From positions 20,936,451 to 21,000,450 of the forward strand of contig CM052357.1 of the NCBI GenBank assembly GCA_028551475.1: DNA of 64,000 nt, read 5' to 3'. The notes under the pieces were generated by a model. It had not been told where the DNA came from. It searched no databases and was given only the letters and a program-made list of their open reading frames with translations. Below are positions 26,250 to 39,233 of this stretch, piece after piece. Numbering within the stretch: position 1 is the first letter of the stretch; each line of letters opens with the position of its first letter. The position numbers and the translations under genes are program-made. This DNA is from Casuarina equisetifolia (Eukaryota > Streptophyta > Magnoliopsida > Fagales > Casuarinaceae).

Positions 26250-26617
26250 TGATCCTATTCTGTTTCTCTTAAGAGAAACTATGTATGTCAAACAACGGCT
26301 AGAGGCCTAGTGGTAGGGCTCTCGAGCATAAAATCCACTAAGGGATTTGGATAGGAAGATCTCCAGCAACTTATGGTGGAAAACCGAATCACAAAGAGGA
26401 AAGCGGAGGCTTAATTGGGAACCCTAACCGTGAAATTGTAAATAATTAACAAACCCCCTCTGCATAGCGTCGGGTTACAAAAGTACTTCCCGACCAAGTC
26501 GAGTTACACCCAAAACAACTAGGTCCACCACTTAATTACAACAAAAGGGTCAAAACTCGTTCAAGTCCATAACATACTAAGCCCATTTTAAAAACCTAAA
26601 AACATATACCCATAACA
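26250..26617 (-). repeat. 3' LTR of the Ty3 element
   Basis: 368 bp, direct repeat of 31143-31505. On the element strand it begins TGTTATGG directly after the polypurine tract. Confidence 0.85.
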
Positions 26618-26634
26618 TCCTCTCCCCTTACAAT

Positions 26635-29600
26635 GGCCTTGTCCTTAAGGCCTCAATCTCTTCTGACAACCTAGAATTTGGAAAACGTGACAAAAGATGT
26701 TCTTCCTCTTCCCAAGTTACTTCCAATGGGGCTTTTCCACGCCAATGAGTTAAGTACTCCTTCGTACCTTGCCTTTTACGTTGATCTAGCACAACTTAGG
26801 GTGTTGTCTCTTCTTCTAATTCCTCTTCCGAGTCCAATAACTCTTCCTACTCATCATCCACATTTCCAAAATATTTTTTGAGTTTTGAAACATGAAATAC
26901 AAGATGTACCTTTGTCTCCACAAGTAAGTTGAGCTTATGAGCAACCTATCCTATACATTGTAGCACCTTGTATGGTCCCTAAAACTTACTACCCAGCTAA
27001 CTGTTCTTGCAATTAGCAAGAGATATTTGTTACCTCTGTGGTAGCTTAACCAACACATAATCCCTAATCTGGAATTGTACCTCACTCCTTTTTCTATCTT
27101 AAAATTGTTTCATTCTTTCTTAGGCAACGTGCAAATTCCATTTAATTTGGGAAAGTACTTTATCCCTTTCCTTCATAAGTTGCTCCACCTCCACCACTTT
27201 CAGAGAACCAGCTATATAAGATAACAATGAGAGGGGGTTGTGTCACTTCATAAGGAGTGTGCAACAATGCTTCATGCTAGCTTATATTATAACAAAACTG
27301 AGCCCAACTTAACCATTTTCCTCAAGCCTTTGGTTGATCCCCCATAAAACATCTCAAGTACATCTCCAAGCTCCTATTAAGCACCTCTGTTTGACCGTTC
27401 ATTTGGGGATGGTAAGCAAATAAGAAATTAAAGCGGGTACCTTGTAACAAGAAAAGTTCATTCCAAAATTGATTGGTAAATAGAGAATCCCTATCACACA
27501 CTATGAACTGTAGCATCCCATATAATTTAAAAATATTGTCAAAGAAAACTTGAGCCACCATAGGAGCCGTATAGGTATGAGTCATGGGCATAAAGTGTCC
27601 AAAATTTGACAACCGATCTACCACCACCAAAATCATTAACATACCTACTAATATCGATAAACCCTTAACAAAATCCATAGCGACATCCTCCCATATTTGT
27701 TCGGATATAGGTAGGGGTTGTAATTTACCCTTTGGAAATCAGTTTTCACCTTTTTGCAATTGACAAACCTAACATTCCCTCACCACCTCATCAACCATTT
27801 TTTTCATGCCCTTCCAAATGAATACTGCCTTAATCCTTTGCAAAGTCTTCTCCATTCCTTCATGAACACTGGAATGCATCTCCTTCACAATACTTGAGAC
27901 AAAAAGGAATTAGGATTCAAATATATTTGACCTTTATATAGAATTATTCCTTTTTTATACTCCCAAGGCCCAAGGGCTTCTCCCTTTTGAATACATTTAA
28001 TCAAGCTCTTACTTTCTTTTGTAGACTAAATTTCCTCTCATATCGCATCTAACCATAAGGGCACAAGGGATGATATTACTTAACATTCCTCAACCAACTC
28101 TTCTTCACTTTCCAAACCCCTCCTCGATAAATCATCAACTATTATATTATCCTTCCTAGCCTTATACTTAACCAAGAAGTCATACCCCATGAGCTTAGAC
28201 AACCATTTATGTTGGGCAAGGGTTACAAGCTTTTGATCTTGTATGAATTTGAGGCTATGTTAATTAGTTCAAATTATAAATTGCGTTCCCATCAGATAAT
28301 GATTCCACTTTTGGATTGCCAAAACAACTGCCAGCATTTCCTTTTCATATGTTGATAATTTAAGGTGATTTCCATGTAGAGCCTTACTAAAGTATGCAAC
28401 AGGTCTTCTATTTTGAGATAACATTACACCTACCCCTTTCTTGGAAGCATCACACTTCAAAATGAAGTGCTGGTTACAGTCTGGAAAAGCCAACAAGGGT
28501 GCTGAGACCAATGTTGCCTTGAGCTTCTCAAATGTTGCCCAGTCCTATCATTTCACTAGTAAACATCCTTTTTTAATAAACTATTAAGTGGCTCTGAAAG
28601 TTTCCCATAACCTTCAATGAACTTCTTATAATAACCAATTGTCCCCAAAAAACCTCTCAAAGCTTTCATTGTATAAGGAATATGCCACCACACCATTATT
28701 GTTACCTTATCCGAATCAACTAGTACTCCCTTCGCACTTACCACATGCCTTAAGAATTTAAGCCTAGTCCACCCAAATTCACATTTTTTTTCTTTTTGTC
28801 AAATAACTGGTGTTGTTAAAGTACCTCCAGAATCATCCTCACATGCATTAAATGCTCATCCCAATTCCTACTATAAATCAAAATGTCATAAAAAAGGACC
28901 AAAACCATCTTCCTTAGTACTCTTGAAACACAACATTTATAAAAGATTGAAAAGTGAAATGAGCATTTATCAACCCGAAAGGCATCACTAAAAATTCATA
29001 ATACCTATGATAGAAAAGTGGAATGAGCATTTATCAACCCGAAGGGCATCACTAGGAATTCATAATACCTATGATGCACTTAAAATGTTGTTTTCTCTAT
29101 GTCCTCTAGTCTCATTCTCACTTGATAATACCCTGACCTTAGATGCAATTTTGAGAAGTATCACAGCCCATGTAACTTGTCCTGTAACTTGTCAACTATA
29201 GGGATTGGGAATTTATCCCTAATTGTCTGCTTATTCAGCTCCTTATAGTCCACACACATCTTCCAAGACCCGTTCGACTTTTTAACTAATAATATGGGTG
29301 AAAAGAAAGGGCTTTTACTTGGATAGATTACTCCATTTGCTAACAATCCTTTTATGATCTTTTCAATTTCATCTTTTTGCAAATACAAATACCTATGTGG
29401 TTAAACCAACACTAGTTGGCCCTCATTCTTTAATAAAATTCTATGATCATGGCTACGCTCCAAGGGTAATCCCTTGGGTTCCTTAAAAAGATCCTCAAAT
29501 TCACTCATTATCTTTTGTAATTATGGCCTAATCTTTTCTAGAACTTCTTCTCCTTTCTCCATTGTTGTCATCTGTATTGCAAACATTTGCCTTTTCTTAC

Positions 29601-31130
29601 TAAATTCCTTAGTGAATTCTGCATTCTCCACAAATCTGGTTGGTCTAGGCCTTTTTCCATGTAAAACTATTCTTTTCCCTTCCATTTCAAATGACATTCA
29701 TTGTTTTGCAAAGTTCAAGGTCACCTTTCCCAAAGTTTCCAACCATATTGTACCCAACACATTAACAACAACTAAGGGCAGCATGTACAATTCCAACATC
29801 ATTGTGACCCCTTGTAGCTTTATCTTTACTCTTGTACACTTCCCTAGCCCTTTCACATAATTTCCATTTGCTACCATTACCGAGAATAGTACTCCTTTAT
29901 CTACTCCTAGCTTCACTTTCCCTACAAGATCTTGTCTAATGAAGTTGTGGGTGCTCCCTGAATCAACTAAGAAATTTATCCTTTTTTTATATCCCACCAA
30001 GCAACCCTTAACCTTTAGTGTTCTTGGCTTCTTTGGTTCAATCCCAAAGAAAGCTAGCTTTGAAATCTCCATTCTTTCATCCTTTTCATCCTCCCATCTT
30101 CCTCTTACATTCTCTTCTACATCTTGTTATTCATGACTCCCCTCACCCCACTCATCAAGCCACACTACCTCAAACATAAAAAACTTTCTTGTACATCTAT
30201 GCCCCGGTGTATAACGATCATTGCAATGAAAGCACAATCCTTTAATTCGCCTTTCCTCAATTTCGGCTAAAGTGAATCTCCTAACAGGCAGTGAGCTTTT
30301 CTTCTGAATTTGTTCTACCTTAAACTTACGAGCTAGAGCCTTATTAGCATCCTCCATTGAGCATTTCAACCCTTATAGATAATTGCATACTGTAGGGCCT
30401 CATTAATAGTTTCAGGGTCCTTAGCATCAATGTCTCCTCTCATATCTGCCTTTAAGCCACTAATAAACCCATCTATAGTTAGTTGTATCATCAATGGCCC
30501 AACTTGCATCATTAAAGACATATTCTTCATAATATTTGTCTAATGAGCCTATCTACACTAACTTAGTCAATTCCTTATATATATGAATGTTTAGTAGGGT
30601 TAGATCCATACCTCTCTAGTAGGCTGTGTTACAGCACCTCCCATGTTAACTTGTTGTCTGAGCGTTCCACCTCCAATTTATACCTTTAAAGCCAATGAAC
30701 TATTGACCCTTCTATGTTCCAGATGGCTACAGAAACCTTTTCAATATCAAAGAGCTTGTGGATTTCATAGAACTTGGTAGCCTTGAAGGTCCACGATAAA
30801 GGCTCTTCTTCCCTACTAAATTTAGGGAAATCAAATTGGGTAATCCAATTCAAGAAGCCCACATCACGATTTGCTAAACCAGATTCGCTAGCCTCCTCAT
30901 CTAGCGGAACCATGGAACCTTCCCCATTCATTGTGTTCTTACAATTGCCAATTAAGGTGCTTACTCCAACAATGATAGATAAGGCATCCATCTTCATTAG
31001 GAGTGCAGCAACGGCACCATCCAAGTTTCTCACCTACGACAACAAATCCTTCATCTCCATCAATAGTTGAGCTACCACCATCTCTACACTTGACACCCTC
31101 GTTTCCATCTGCAAATCAACTTGGCTCTAG
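26635..31130 (-). pseudogene. Ty3 gag-pol with chromodomain, broken
   Basis: On the minus strand, in order: gag (30686-31033, WITQFDFPKF block), CCHC-like knuckle CFHCNDRYTPGHRC (about 30190-30250), protease LVDSGSTHNF (about 29940-29970), reverse transcriptase (29388 down to about 28556; WKMCVDYKELNKQT), RNase H (28269-28511; CDASKKGVG, YFSKAL, STYEKEMLA), integrase (27322-27678; HPQMNGQTEVLNRSLE) and a chromodomain-like end (about 26635-26780; YLTHWRGKAPLEVTWEE). The catalytic FYDDILIYS motif reads FYDILIYS near 28871-28894, lacking one Asp. Many stops interrupt it. Confidence 0.82.
28949..29076. repeat. 64-bp tandem duplication in the Ty3 RT region
   Basis: Two adjacent copies of a 64-bp segment (28949-29012 and 29013-29076), each starting 'gaaaagtg' and containing 'aatgagcatttatcaaccc'. 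A few substitutions separate them. It duplicates part of the reverse transcriptase coding region after the element died. Confidence 0.75.
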
Positions 31131-31142
31131 TTCTAATTGATT

Positions 31143-31505
31143 TGATTTTATTTCTCTTAAGTGAAACTGTGCATGGTAAACAGTAACTAAACGCTTAGTG
31201 TCAGGGCTCTTAAGCACGAAATCCACTAAAGGATTTAGATGGGAATGTCTCTTGTGATTGATGGTGGAAAACTGAATCACACAAAGGAAAGTGGGGGCTC
31301 AATTAAAAATCCTAATCATAAAATTGCAAATACTAAACAATCCCTCTCCGCATAGCGTCGGGTTACAAACGTACTTCCCTACCAAGTCGAGTTACACTCA
31401 AAACAACAGTGTCCATCACCTAATTACAGCAAAAGGGTCAAAACCCGTTCAAGTCCATAACATACAAAGCCCATCTTAAAAACCCAAAAACAGATACTTG
31501 TAACA
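31143..31505 (-). repeat. 5' LTR of the Ty3 element
   Basis: 363 bp, direct repeat of 26250-26617 with many substitutions. On the element strand it begins TGTTACAAG. Confidence 0.85.
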
Positions 31506-31548
31506 ATAGGCTTTGTCTAGAGCCAAAACCTTTTCCATTATTTCCTTT

Positions 31549-32050
31549 TGTAACAGGCAGAGGAGTTAAGGAACTAGGAAATAGAATTATTTAATGTATA
31601 TTTGTATTTTGTATTAGAATGTTGGATTATATTTTGTAATAATTGACTACTATACTACTGGTCTTTGGTGGCTACGTAAAAAAAGGTTGGGTCTAAAGTA
31701 TAACCCACAGAGGGATGGGTTAGGAGCAACCCAAAGGGGCATAGGAATTTATATTAGGGGAGAACTCTCTAGAAGGCATCTTTGGAATTATAAGGGTTTG
31801 GTGCTCTCTGTTGTCCCACAGAAGGAGGTGGCGGTGAGGGTTCTTGGTAATGAGCCTGTATTGTCTTTTCTAATCTAAGTTTTGTCTCATCTTCTTCTTT
31901 TCACTTTTATCCTTTATCTCTATTCAATATTCCGCATACCCAAAGCAATCGAAGGCTGGTTCCTGGGGAAGTTCCAATGTTGGGGCCAAACACCATATCT
32001 AAGGCCAGATCGAGGTTGATTCCAGAGGAGATAGAAGAAGGCATGTTGCA
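31549..32050. mobile_element. 502-bp TG..CA insertion in copy D, probable solo LTR
   Basis: Foreign DNA separates two adjacent parts of the D coding sequence. It begins TGTAACAGG and ends ATGTTGCA, and is flanked by CCTTT (31544-31548) and CCTTC (32051-32055), a 5-bp target duplication with one change. It contains no coding capacity. Its LTR-like ends fit a solo LTR left by recombination, of a family different from the three copia and one Ty3 elements here. Confidence 0.7.
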
Positions 32051-32650
32051 CCTTCACATCTTCTTGAGTTAGAGTCCCAATAGCTAGCATCGTTTGGATT
32101 TGGCTTTGGCTTGAACAATCTTGGGGTGTTGTGTTGTTCTTCCGCGAGTTATGATGGCTAAGTCTTATTCATCACTAGTAACATCCCCATGGCTGCAGAA
32201 TACAAGATAGTGGAAGACAATTTGAGAGCTAAAAGGGTCATTCCATTGCTAGCAATTGCTGCAATACCAACCATAATTGTAGCCATGAGAGTTATCATGT
32301 TAAAGGAGTTTAGGAGAAGGGCATTCCAATTTTCACATTAATCTCCAATATTAGCTTGCATCTCCACCCTACCAACCAAGATCTCTAAAATGGCATAGAG
32401 TTGGGTAGTAGCAATGGTCTTGGAGTTAGTTGATCTTTCCTCGATCAATGTGGCAATAATGACGATCTTTTCTAGCGGAGATAGGTTCACGAAACTATCT
32501 CTTATTTCCAATTCCTTAAACAGCTTTTTGGTTTATAGTTTTGGAACTCAGAAAGAGACCTTTAGGAGTTTTAAGAGATCAATAGCGGCATTGACATTCT
32601 ATGAAGAAGAAAAAGGCAAAAGGAGATTCGAAGCTTTATAAGGAAGCCAT

Positions 32651-33312
32651 CAGCTTTTTTACCACTTGTTAGAGGGAAAGTGCAAAGATCAAGGATGAAA
32701 GACGGGGCGATGTACGTTTTGTACATATGCCCCATCGGGCTCCAAATGAAATGAGGAAGTCAACTATGAAAAATGTTGATTAGACCCATTGGCTGACCCA
32801 TTCCCTATTCATAAATTTCTATTCCAAGACTTTTCTCCCAAGAATTGGCTACTGCAACATGGCATACCTGGTCAACCTAATGTAACTAATATTTTTCTTT
32901 ACTATAAATATTGGTCTTCATCCTTTGTTGCAAACAAGGCAACATGGCCCTATAAAAGGTCATGGTATTTATGTGATCAGCCATGTAATTACTGTAGGAT
33001 ATTTCTAACCGTCAATAAAAAAATCATTTCTATGTAAGTTCCATTTAAAAGTATACGAATGTTTTCTTTAATATGGAGAATTTATACATAATATTCAGGT
33101 AAAGAGAGACTTAATCATACAATTCTTAATACATTCCCCTATTTCAAGCGTAAGGAAATGCTTTTCATGAAGGTTGTTTTGTTTGCAACTAACAATTTTA
33201 TGCAAAACTGAGTTAAAAGTATAAAATATTTTTTATATATAAAATATTTTAATACAAGATTTAGAAAATGCAAACTTTTACTACTACATCTTTAACAAAT
33301 ATCTATAAGCCA
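32651..33312. repeat. 5' flank of copy D
   Basis: Homologous to the flanks of A (1749-2350) and F (46946-47590), ending in the 'aaatatctataagc' landmark where copia element 2 is inserted. The TATA box position seen in A and F reads 'gtacatatg' here, so the box looks lost. No gene. Confidence 0.65.
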
Positions 33313-33831
33313 TGTTAAACACGTCAGCTTGCCATGTCTACATGGGCACGTCAACTGCCACAAGATGACACGTGGCTAAACCTAGCCACATCAGCCCTGC
33401 ATTAAGAGAGGATGGTGTGCCACGAGATGCTGGTGTGCCGTTTCTCTCCTCGAAAGTCTCGATCTCTTCTAGAAACATCTAGCCAACATTCCATCACCAA
33501 AAACCTTCCATTTCAAGCACAAAATTATGCGATCTTCCCATACTTGTCAACGAAATCAAACCACCTACCACGTTGAGTTTGGATTTGGGAAAAACCCCAA
33601 ATTCTCTCAAAGATTCATACCATTCAAAATCAATATTATAGATATGTATAGATTCAATTGTATTAGGTTTTTTGTTTTCCTTTTTCATGTATGTTTAAGG
33701 ATTCCTATAAATTGGAATCATTTTGTATAGTTCAATTATCAAAATCAAAAACCATTTTTGCAGCTATTATTCTTGGTGTTCTTGAGTCGTTCTTGAGGAA
33801 AATAAGAATTTATTCAAATTCTTATTTTTCA
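33313..33831 (+). repeat. 5' LTR of copia element 2
   Basis: 519 bp, direct repeat of 37979-38496. Contains 'cacgtggctaaacctagcc' near its start. Confidence 0.82.
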
Positions 33832-33893
33832 ATTTTGGTTTCCAGAGCTAGTCGGCCACTGCCCCTGACTGATTCTCCACCAACCCTCACTGA

Positions 33894-36800
33894 AATGGCA
33901 TAACCACAATATGATTTTACTCCCACCCATCCCACAGTTTCTATTTCAACCGGAAACATTTCGATTTCGGCTAACTCCATTCAACTGGAAAGACCAAATT
34001 TTTTGGTCTGGAAGGCCCAAATTTTACCTTATCTCCATGCCATAGAACTATTGCCCATCATGGATGGATCTCTTCCATGCCCTACTAAGTTCACCACCAT
34101 CACCGATGACAATGGCTCAATGCTTTAAGTTACGAACCCGAACTACACCGACTGGATGAAGTATGATTAATTTGCACTAGGGCTCCTTCTCAACACCTGC
34201 ATAGATGTAATTGTCAACCAATTGATGAAACAAGAGTTCATTTTCAATGTCTAGCGTGCCCCAGCAGCAAAATTCCAAGCTCAAAGTAGCACCTGTGCCT
34301 CTAGTCTCCCATTACGACTTCAAGCAATTAGCAAAGGACACCATTTAGTGTCTGAATTTCTTCAAGATATGAACTCTCTGGTTGATGAGCTTGCCAGCGT
34401 GGGTGAGATAATTTCTGACTCCCTACACCTCGCTTGCAACTGCGATTTCTGTTCACACTTAGATAAACAGCCTCACCAGAGAAGATTTACATGGCCTCCT
34501 TCTCACTCAAAAGGCTAACTAAAGCTAGTGGAGTAGTCTAGGTCCTTGTCGGTCACCTTATCCATGAATCAGACTCCTTCAACTCACCCACGAGGTGTGG
34601 TTCCAACCCATACCTGTACTCTAATCTAACATTAGACCACTCATGCAGGCGAAGCTATACCTTTTCCACCACCTATCGATGGACGCTTTAACCACAATGG
34701 AGGAAACAGTCGTCGTGCACCTCAGTGCCAAATCTGTTGCCGCACTAGACACTGGGCCATAACCTGTCGAGCTCGCTACAACCAGTCTACTCCAAATGCC
34801 AACCTAACTTTAGGCTCTCAATCTCACCTAGTTCATGCAGTCCAACTCATATGGGCCTCCTTCCATCCTTGCTTCTGCGGCCCAATCTTATGCAGATTGG
34901 TACCACAATTCTAAGGCCACCAATCATGTTACCCCTAAGCCCATGGGCCTAGACCAACTGATGCCCTATCAAGGAGACAAAGAAGTCACCGTAGGTGATG
35001 GAGTAGGCCTTCCCATAACCCACATAGGTAATGTCTCTAATAAACTCAATTTAAATATATCTAATGTTTTTATAGTTCCAAAAATTTTAAAAAATTTACT
35101 TTCTATATCACAATTTACAAGGGATAATAATTACGCATTTATTTTTTACCCTAACTTTTATGTTGTTTAGCATCTCTTTACAGGTCGGACTCTACTTTGA
35201 GGTCCACTTAAGCATGGACTCTATCGCCTTTAACCCAATAAAATGTTGCATGAGCCTTCTGCACTTCATATTAATGTTAATATGCCTACAAAATGGCATC
35301 AACATCTAAGGCGTGCCTATTTCCCTATTGTATTACAAGTGCTTCATAATAATAAAATAAAGCTTGAAGGCTCTTTTGATCAATTATGTCATGCTTGTGA
35401 ACTAAGTAAAAGCACAAAACATCATCATCCCCTCATACATCATAAATCTCGGGGTCCACTTGAATTAATTCATTTTGATATTTAGGGACCTGCCCCATTA
35501 TTATCCTCCTTTGGCAATAAATATTATATTGCCTTTATTGATGATTACTTCAAATTCACCTGGATTTACACATTCCAATCGCGGACTCAATTTCTTTCCA
35601 TTTTTGAAAAATTTTGAATATTAGCAAAAAATCAATGTAATTCAAAAACTAAATCTATTGAATGTGATGGTGCTGCTAAATTTACTTCAAAGGATTTTCA
35701 TACCCTCTTATCTAAACATAGCATCTCCCAACTCCTTTCTACTCTTTATGCCCCATCCAAAATGGCTTTGCAGAACATAAACACCGCCACATTGTTGAAA
35801 TTAGCCTATCTCTAATTAATCAAGCTCATGTTCCTCTACATTTTTAGGATTACACTTTTAAAACTGTAGTCCATATCATTAACAGATTTCCAAGTCCTAT
35901 TATTCACCACGAAACTCCATGGGACTTATTTTTTAATCACTCCCTATCTATATCTCACCTAAGAGTATTTGGATGTCTTATCTATCCCTACTTACAGCCT
36001 TATAACAAACATAAATTACAACCTCGATCACAACCATGTGTCTTTATGGGATATCCCCAAGGTTACAAAGGTTGTAGATGTCTATATCTCCAAACAAATA
36101 AATATTTTATTGTTGCGGATGCAAATTTTAATGAGTCTCAATTTTCGTTCATGACTCACTCATCCCCTTCAATCTCATCGAGGGCATCTTACATTCCTTT
36201 ACAAATTTCTTTGCCCACCCTCTCTCAGCCACAAATTCCACGTTTAAAACCTTCCTTCTTAATCTCTATGGCCTCCTCCCATTCTTCTAAGAATCCTACT
36301 CCAATCGCACCTTATGTGCCCTCACCACCTCCATCTCCTCCTCCTATACACCCTATGGCAACACGGTTACACAGTGGTACTATTGCCAGGAGGACTTCAA
36401 CTAGGCAACATACATATGCCTTAACTACTACATCTTTTCCTCATAAGGAACCTTTATGCTTCATAGAAGCTTCCTCCTCTCTTGATTGGCGAAAGGCCAT
36501 AGTCAAAGAATATATTGCCTTGATAAAAAATAAAACATGGGAACTTGTCCCTCCTCTTGCTAAGATTACCCCAATTGGATGCAAATGGGTATACAAAATT
36601 AAATCCACTCTGACAGCATGCTTGAACACTATAAAGCCTACTTAGTGGCTAAAGGTTTTCATCAACATCCTAGTATTGATTATACCGAAACATTTAGTCC
36701 AGTTGTAAAAACAATTACTATTTGGATTCTTCTTTCAATTGCATATAGCAACGGATGGAAAATACGCCAACTTAATGTCAAAAATGCCTTTTTACATGGA

Positions 36801-37978
36801 AATCTTGATGAACAAGTATTCATGAACCAACCTCAAGGTTTTGAAGACCCTTAACATCCCAATTATGTTTATTGTCTTAAACAATCTCTCTATGGTTTAA
36901 AACAAGCCCCACATGCTTGGAATCAACATCTCACCCAATTTTCATTAAAAATTGGGTTTTCACTCTCCAAGGCTGATTCTTCATACTGCTACCAATAGTG
37001 TTTTTATTTTATTTTTTTATGTTGATGACATTTTATTTACCGATAGTCTCGATGCTCCACTTCATTATATATTGGAACAACTCCAATGTGAATTTGATAT
37101 CAAAGATCTCGAGATTTGCATTATTTTCTTGGCATTGAAGCCTTATCCACTCAAAATGGTCTTTTACTCCACCAAGCCAAATTTGCTCAAGATATTCTTA
37201 ATCAAGCAAGTGTGGGTAACGCTCGTAGCATCTCTACTCCCTATACCACAAGTTATCCCCCATCCATTCATGATAGGGAACCCTTTTCTAACCCTACTCA
37301 TTATCAAAGTATTGTCGACGCCCTTCAATATCCTACCTTGATTTGGCTTGACATCGCTTTTGCTGTTAACACTGCTTGTCAATACATGCATGCTCCTACC
37401 ACAAGTCATTGGACCTTTATGAAGCGTATCCTCCAATTTTTTAATGGATACCTTGCATTACAGCATTCATATTACCAAATCTTCTTCCACCCAACTTCAT
37501 GCCTATTCTAACGCCAGTTGGGCCAATGATTGTGATGATTGGAAATCCACGGGTGGTTTTTGCATTTATCTCAAGAATAACCTTATTTCATGGCATTCTC
37601 ACAAACAAAAAACAATTGCTTGTTCTAGCACTGAAGCTAAGTTTAAAAGCCTTGCCGATACGCCTATAGAACTCATTTGGATTGAAGCACTTCTTTGTGA
37701 TTTTGGTCAATCACAAACAACATCTCTGACCTTATGGTGTGATAATCTATCGGCCTTATATCTTTCCTCTAATCTCGTGTTTCATGCTAGAACTAAACAT
37801 ATGGAGATTGATTTTCATTTTATCTTTGAATGCATCAAGAATAAACAGCTTCACATGCAATTTATTTCCTTAGTTGATCAACCTATTAACATCGTCACCA
37901 AAGGACTCTCCTCCTCTCACTTTGCTACTCTTCAACACAAGTTGACTGTTCAATATGACCCATTAACTTATAGGGAAA
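33894..37978 (+). pseudogene. Copia 2 gag-pol, broken
   Basis: The presumed gag start (about 33894) has a stop at the third codon. The CCHC knuckle (CQICCRTRHWAITC) lies at 34726-34767. The protease motif is altered to NSKATNH near 34912. The integrase zinc-binding region is at about 35290-35410 (CHACELSKS). Reverse transcriptase runs from about 36470 to 37340, with [26 protein letters not shown] and YVDD at 37018-37029. RNase H follows at about 37444-37960 (TIACSSTEAKF, WCDNLSALYLSSN, TKHMEIDFHFI). Stops and frameshifts occur throughout. Confidence 0.83.
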
Positions 37979-38496
37979 TGTTAAACACATCAACTTGCCA
38001 TGTCTACATGGGCACGTCAATTGCCACAAGATGACACGTGGCTAAACCTAGCCACATTAGCCCTGCATCACGAGAGGATGGTGTGGCACAAGACAATAGC
38101 GTTCTGCTTCTCTCCTTGAAAGTCTCGATCTCTTCTAGAAACATCCCACCAACATTCCATCACCAGAAACCTTCCATTTCAAGTACAAAATCATGCGATC
38201 TTTTTAGGCTTGTCAACAAAATCAAACCACCTACCATGTTGAGTTTGGATTTGGGAAAAACCCCAAATTCTCTCAAAGATTCATACCATTCACAATCAAT
38301 ATTATAGATATGTATAGATTCAATTGTATTAGGTTTTTCGTTTTCATTTTTATGTATGTTTAAGGATTCCTATAAATTGGAATCATTTTGTATAATTTCA
38401 TTATCAAAATCAAAAACCATTTCCATAGTTATTGTTCTTGGTGTTCTTGAGTTGTTCTTGAGGAAAATAAGAATTTATTCGAATTCTTATTTTTCA
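37979..38496 (+). repeat. 3' LTR of copia element 2
   Basis: 518 bp, direct repeat of 33313-33831. Confidence 0.82.
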
Positions 38497-39233
38497 ATTA
38501 GAAGAAAGCAAATGCATACTTCTTGCAATGGTTTTTTTTTTTAGTATGATTTTTCACTATTTTATGTTTAGAAACTTATCTGATTTTCACGTTAATGTAA
38601 CTATTCTACTTATACACAACTATTTGTGTCCAAATAAAATGATTTGATTTAGCATTTTACACGCCTAACATTTCGTTTTAGTGTCTTAATTAAACCATCG
38701 GTAATTAGTCTTCCAACCCTTCCTATTGTGTATTATTAGATTTTTTTATTAATTTTCCATCAAAACACCCCCTCGTTTTCGTTTAACTATCTTTTGTAGG
38801 CCAAAGTGACATATTGCACTTTTCGTGTGGATTATTTTTTTATTACTTGTAAAATTTAGACTATCTTTCCTTGCATATACTAGATAAAGAGTAAATTGTT
38901 AGGAATAGTAGAAGTTATCCTATATTGTCTAAATTCTACGTAAGAATTTTATTTACAACAAAATACATGACTTCTCTTTACAAACATGCTTTAAATAGAA
39001 AATAAGTTTTTTAACATAATATCATCTTCTGTGTCTAGGAAAGCACCTTATATATGAAGCCCGCGATTCATAAAATGAATATAGGCTTTCCATCATAAAC
39101 ATATATACAAAAGATGTTTGATATGAGGAACAAATCATACAATGAAATATTAATTACACAAAACTAGTTATTCAATTGTTTATTTTGTTTAATCTATTGA
39201 ATTAATAACAAAGCTATTCCTTGATTCACATGG
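38497..39233. repeat. Distal 5' flank of copy D
   Basis: The unit flank resumes after copia 2 ('gcaaatgcatacttcttgc' near 38510) and continues through the blocks matching 2500-2880 and 47700-48420. It ends at 'cacatgg', where the third copia element begins. No gene. Confidence 0.6.

Larger units (their letters stand above)
26250..31505 (-). mobile_element. Ty3 chromovirus LTR retrotransposon inside copy D
   Basis: An element on the minus strand inserted in the coding sequence of D. The 3' LTR is 26250-26617 and the 5' LTR 31143-31505, both TG..CA bounded and visibly diverged. A polypurine tract (minus-strand AAGGGGAGAGGA) abuts the 3' LTR at 26618-26630. Target duplication is GTAGG at 26245-26249 and ATAGG at 31506-31510, with one change. 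The putative primer-binding site next to 31143 is degenerate. The domain order, with integrase after RNase H, defines Ty3, and a C-terminal chromodomain is visible. Confidence 0.88.
25627..32650 (-). pseudogene. At4g22030-like family, copy D (split by two insertions)
   Basis: One family gene in three pieces. The C-terminal part is 25627-26249, a 43-bp middle piece is 31506-31548, and the N-terminal part is 32051-32650 with its ATG at 32648-32650. Removing the two insertions brings the pieces together in correct order at the KVLALDKAYPLP region. Further damage includes a frameshift near 26090, a 5-bp deletion near 32107 and altered N-terminal codons. The 5' flank matches A and F, and the shared flank deletion links it most closely to A. 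Confidence 0.85.
33313..38496 (+). mobile_element. Ty1/copia LTR retrotransposon 2, decayed
   Basis: The element lies in the distal 5' flank of D. LTRs 33313-33831 and 37979-38496 begin TGTTAAACAC and end TTTTTCA; they are long and still similar. A primer-binding site resembling TGGTTTCCAGAGC follows the 5' LTR (about 33837). The unit flank is interrupted between 'atctataagc' and 'agaaagcaaatgc'. A clear target duplication was not found. Confidence 0.85.
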
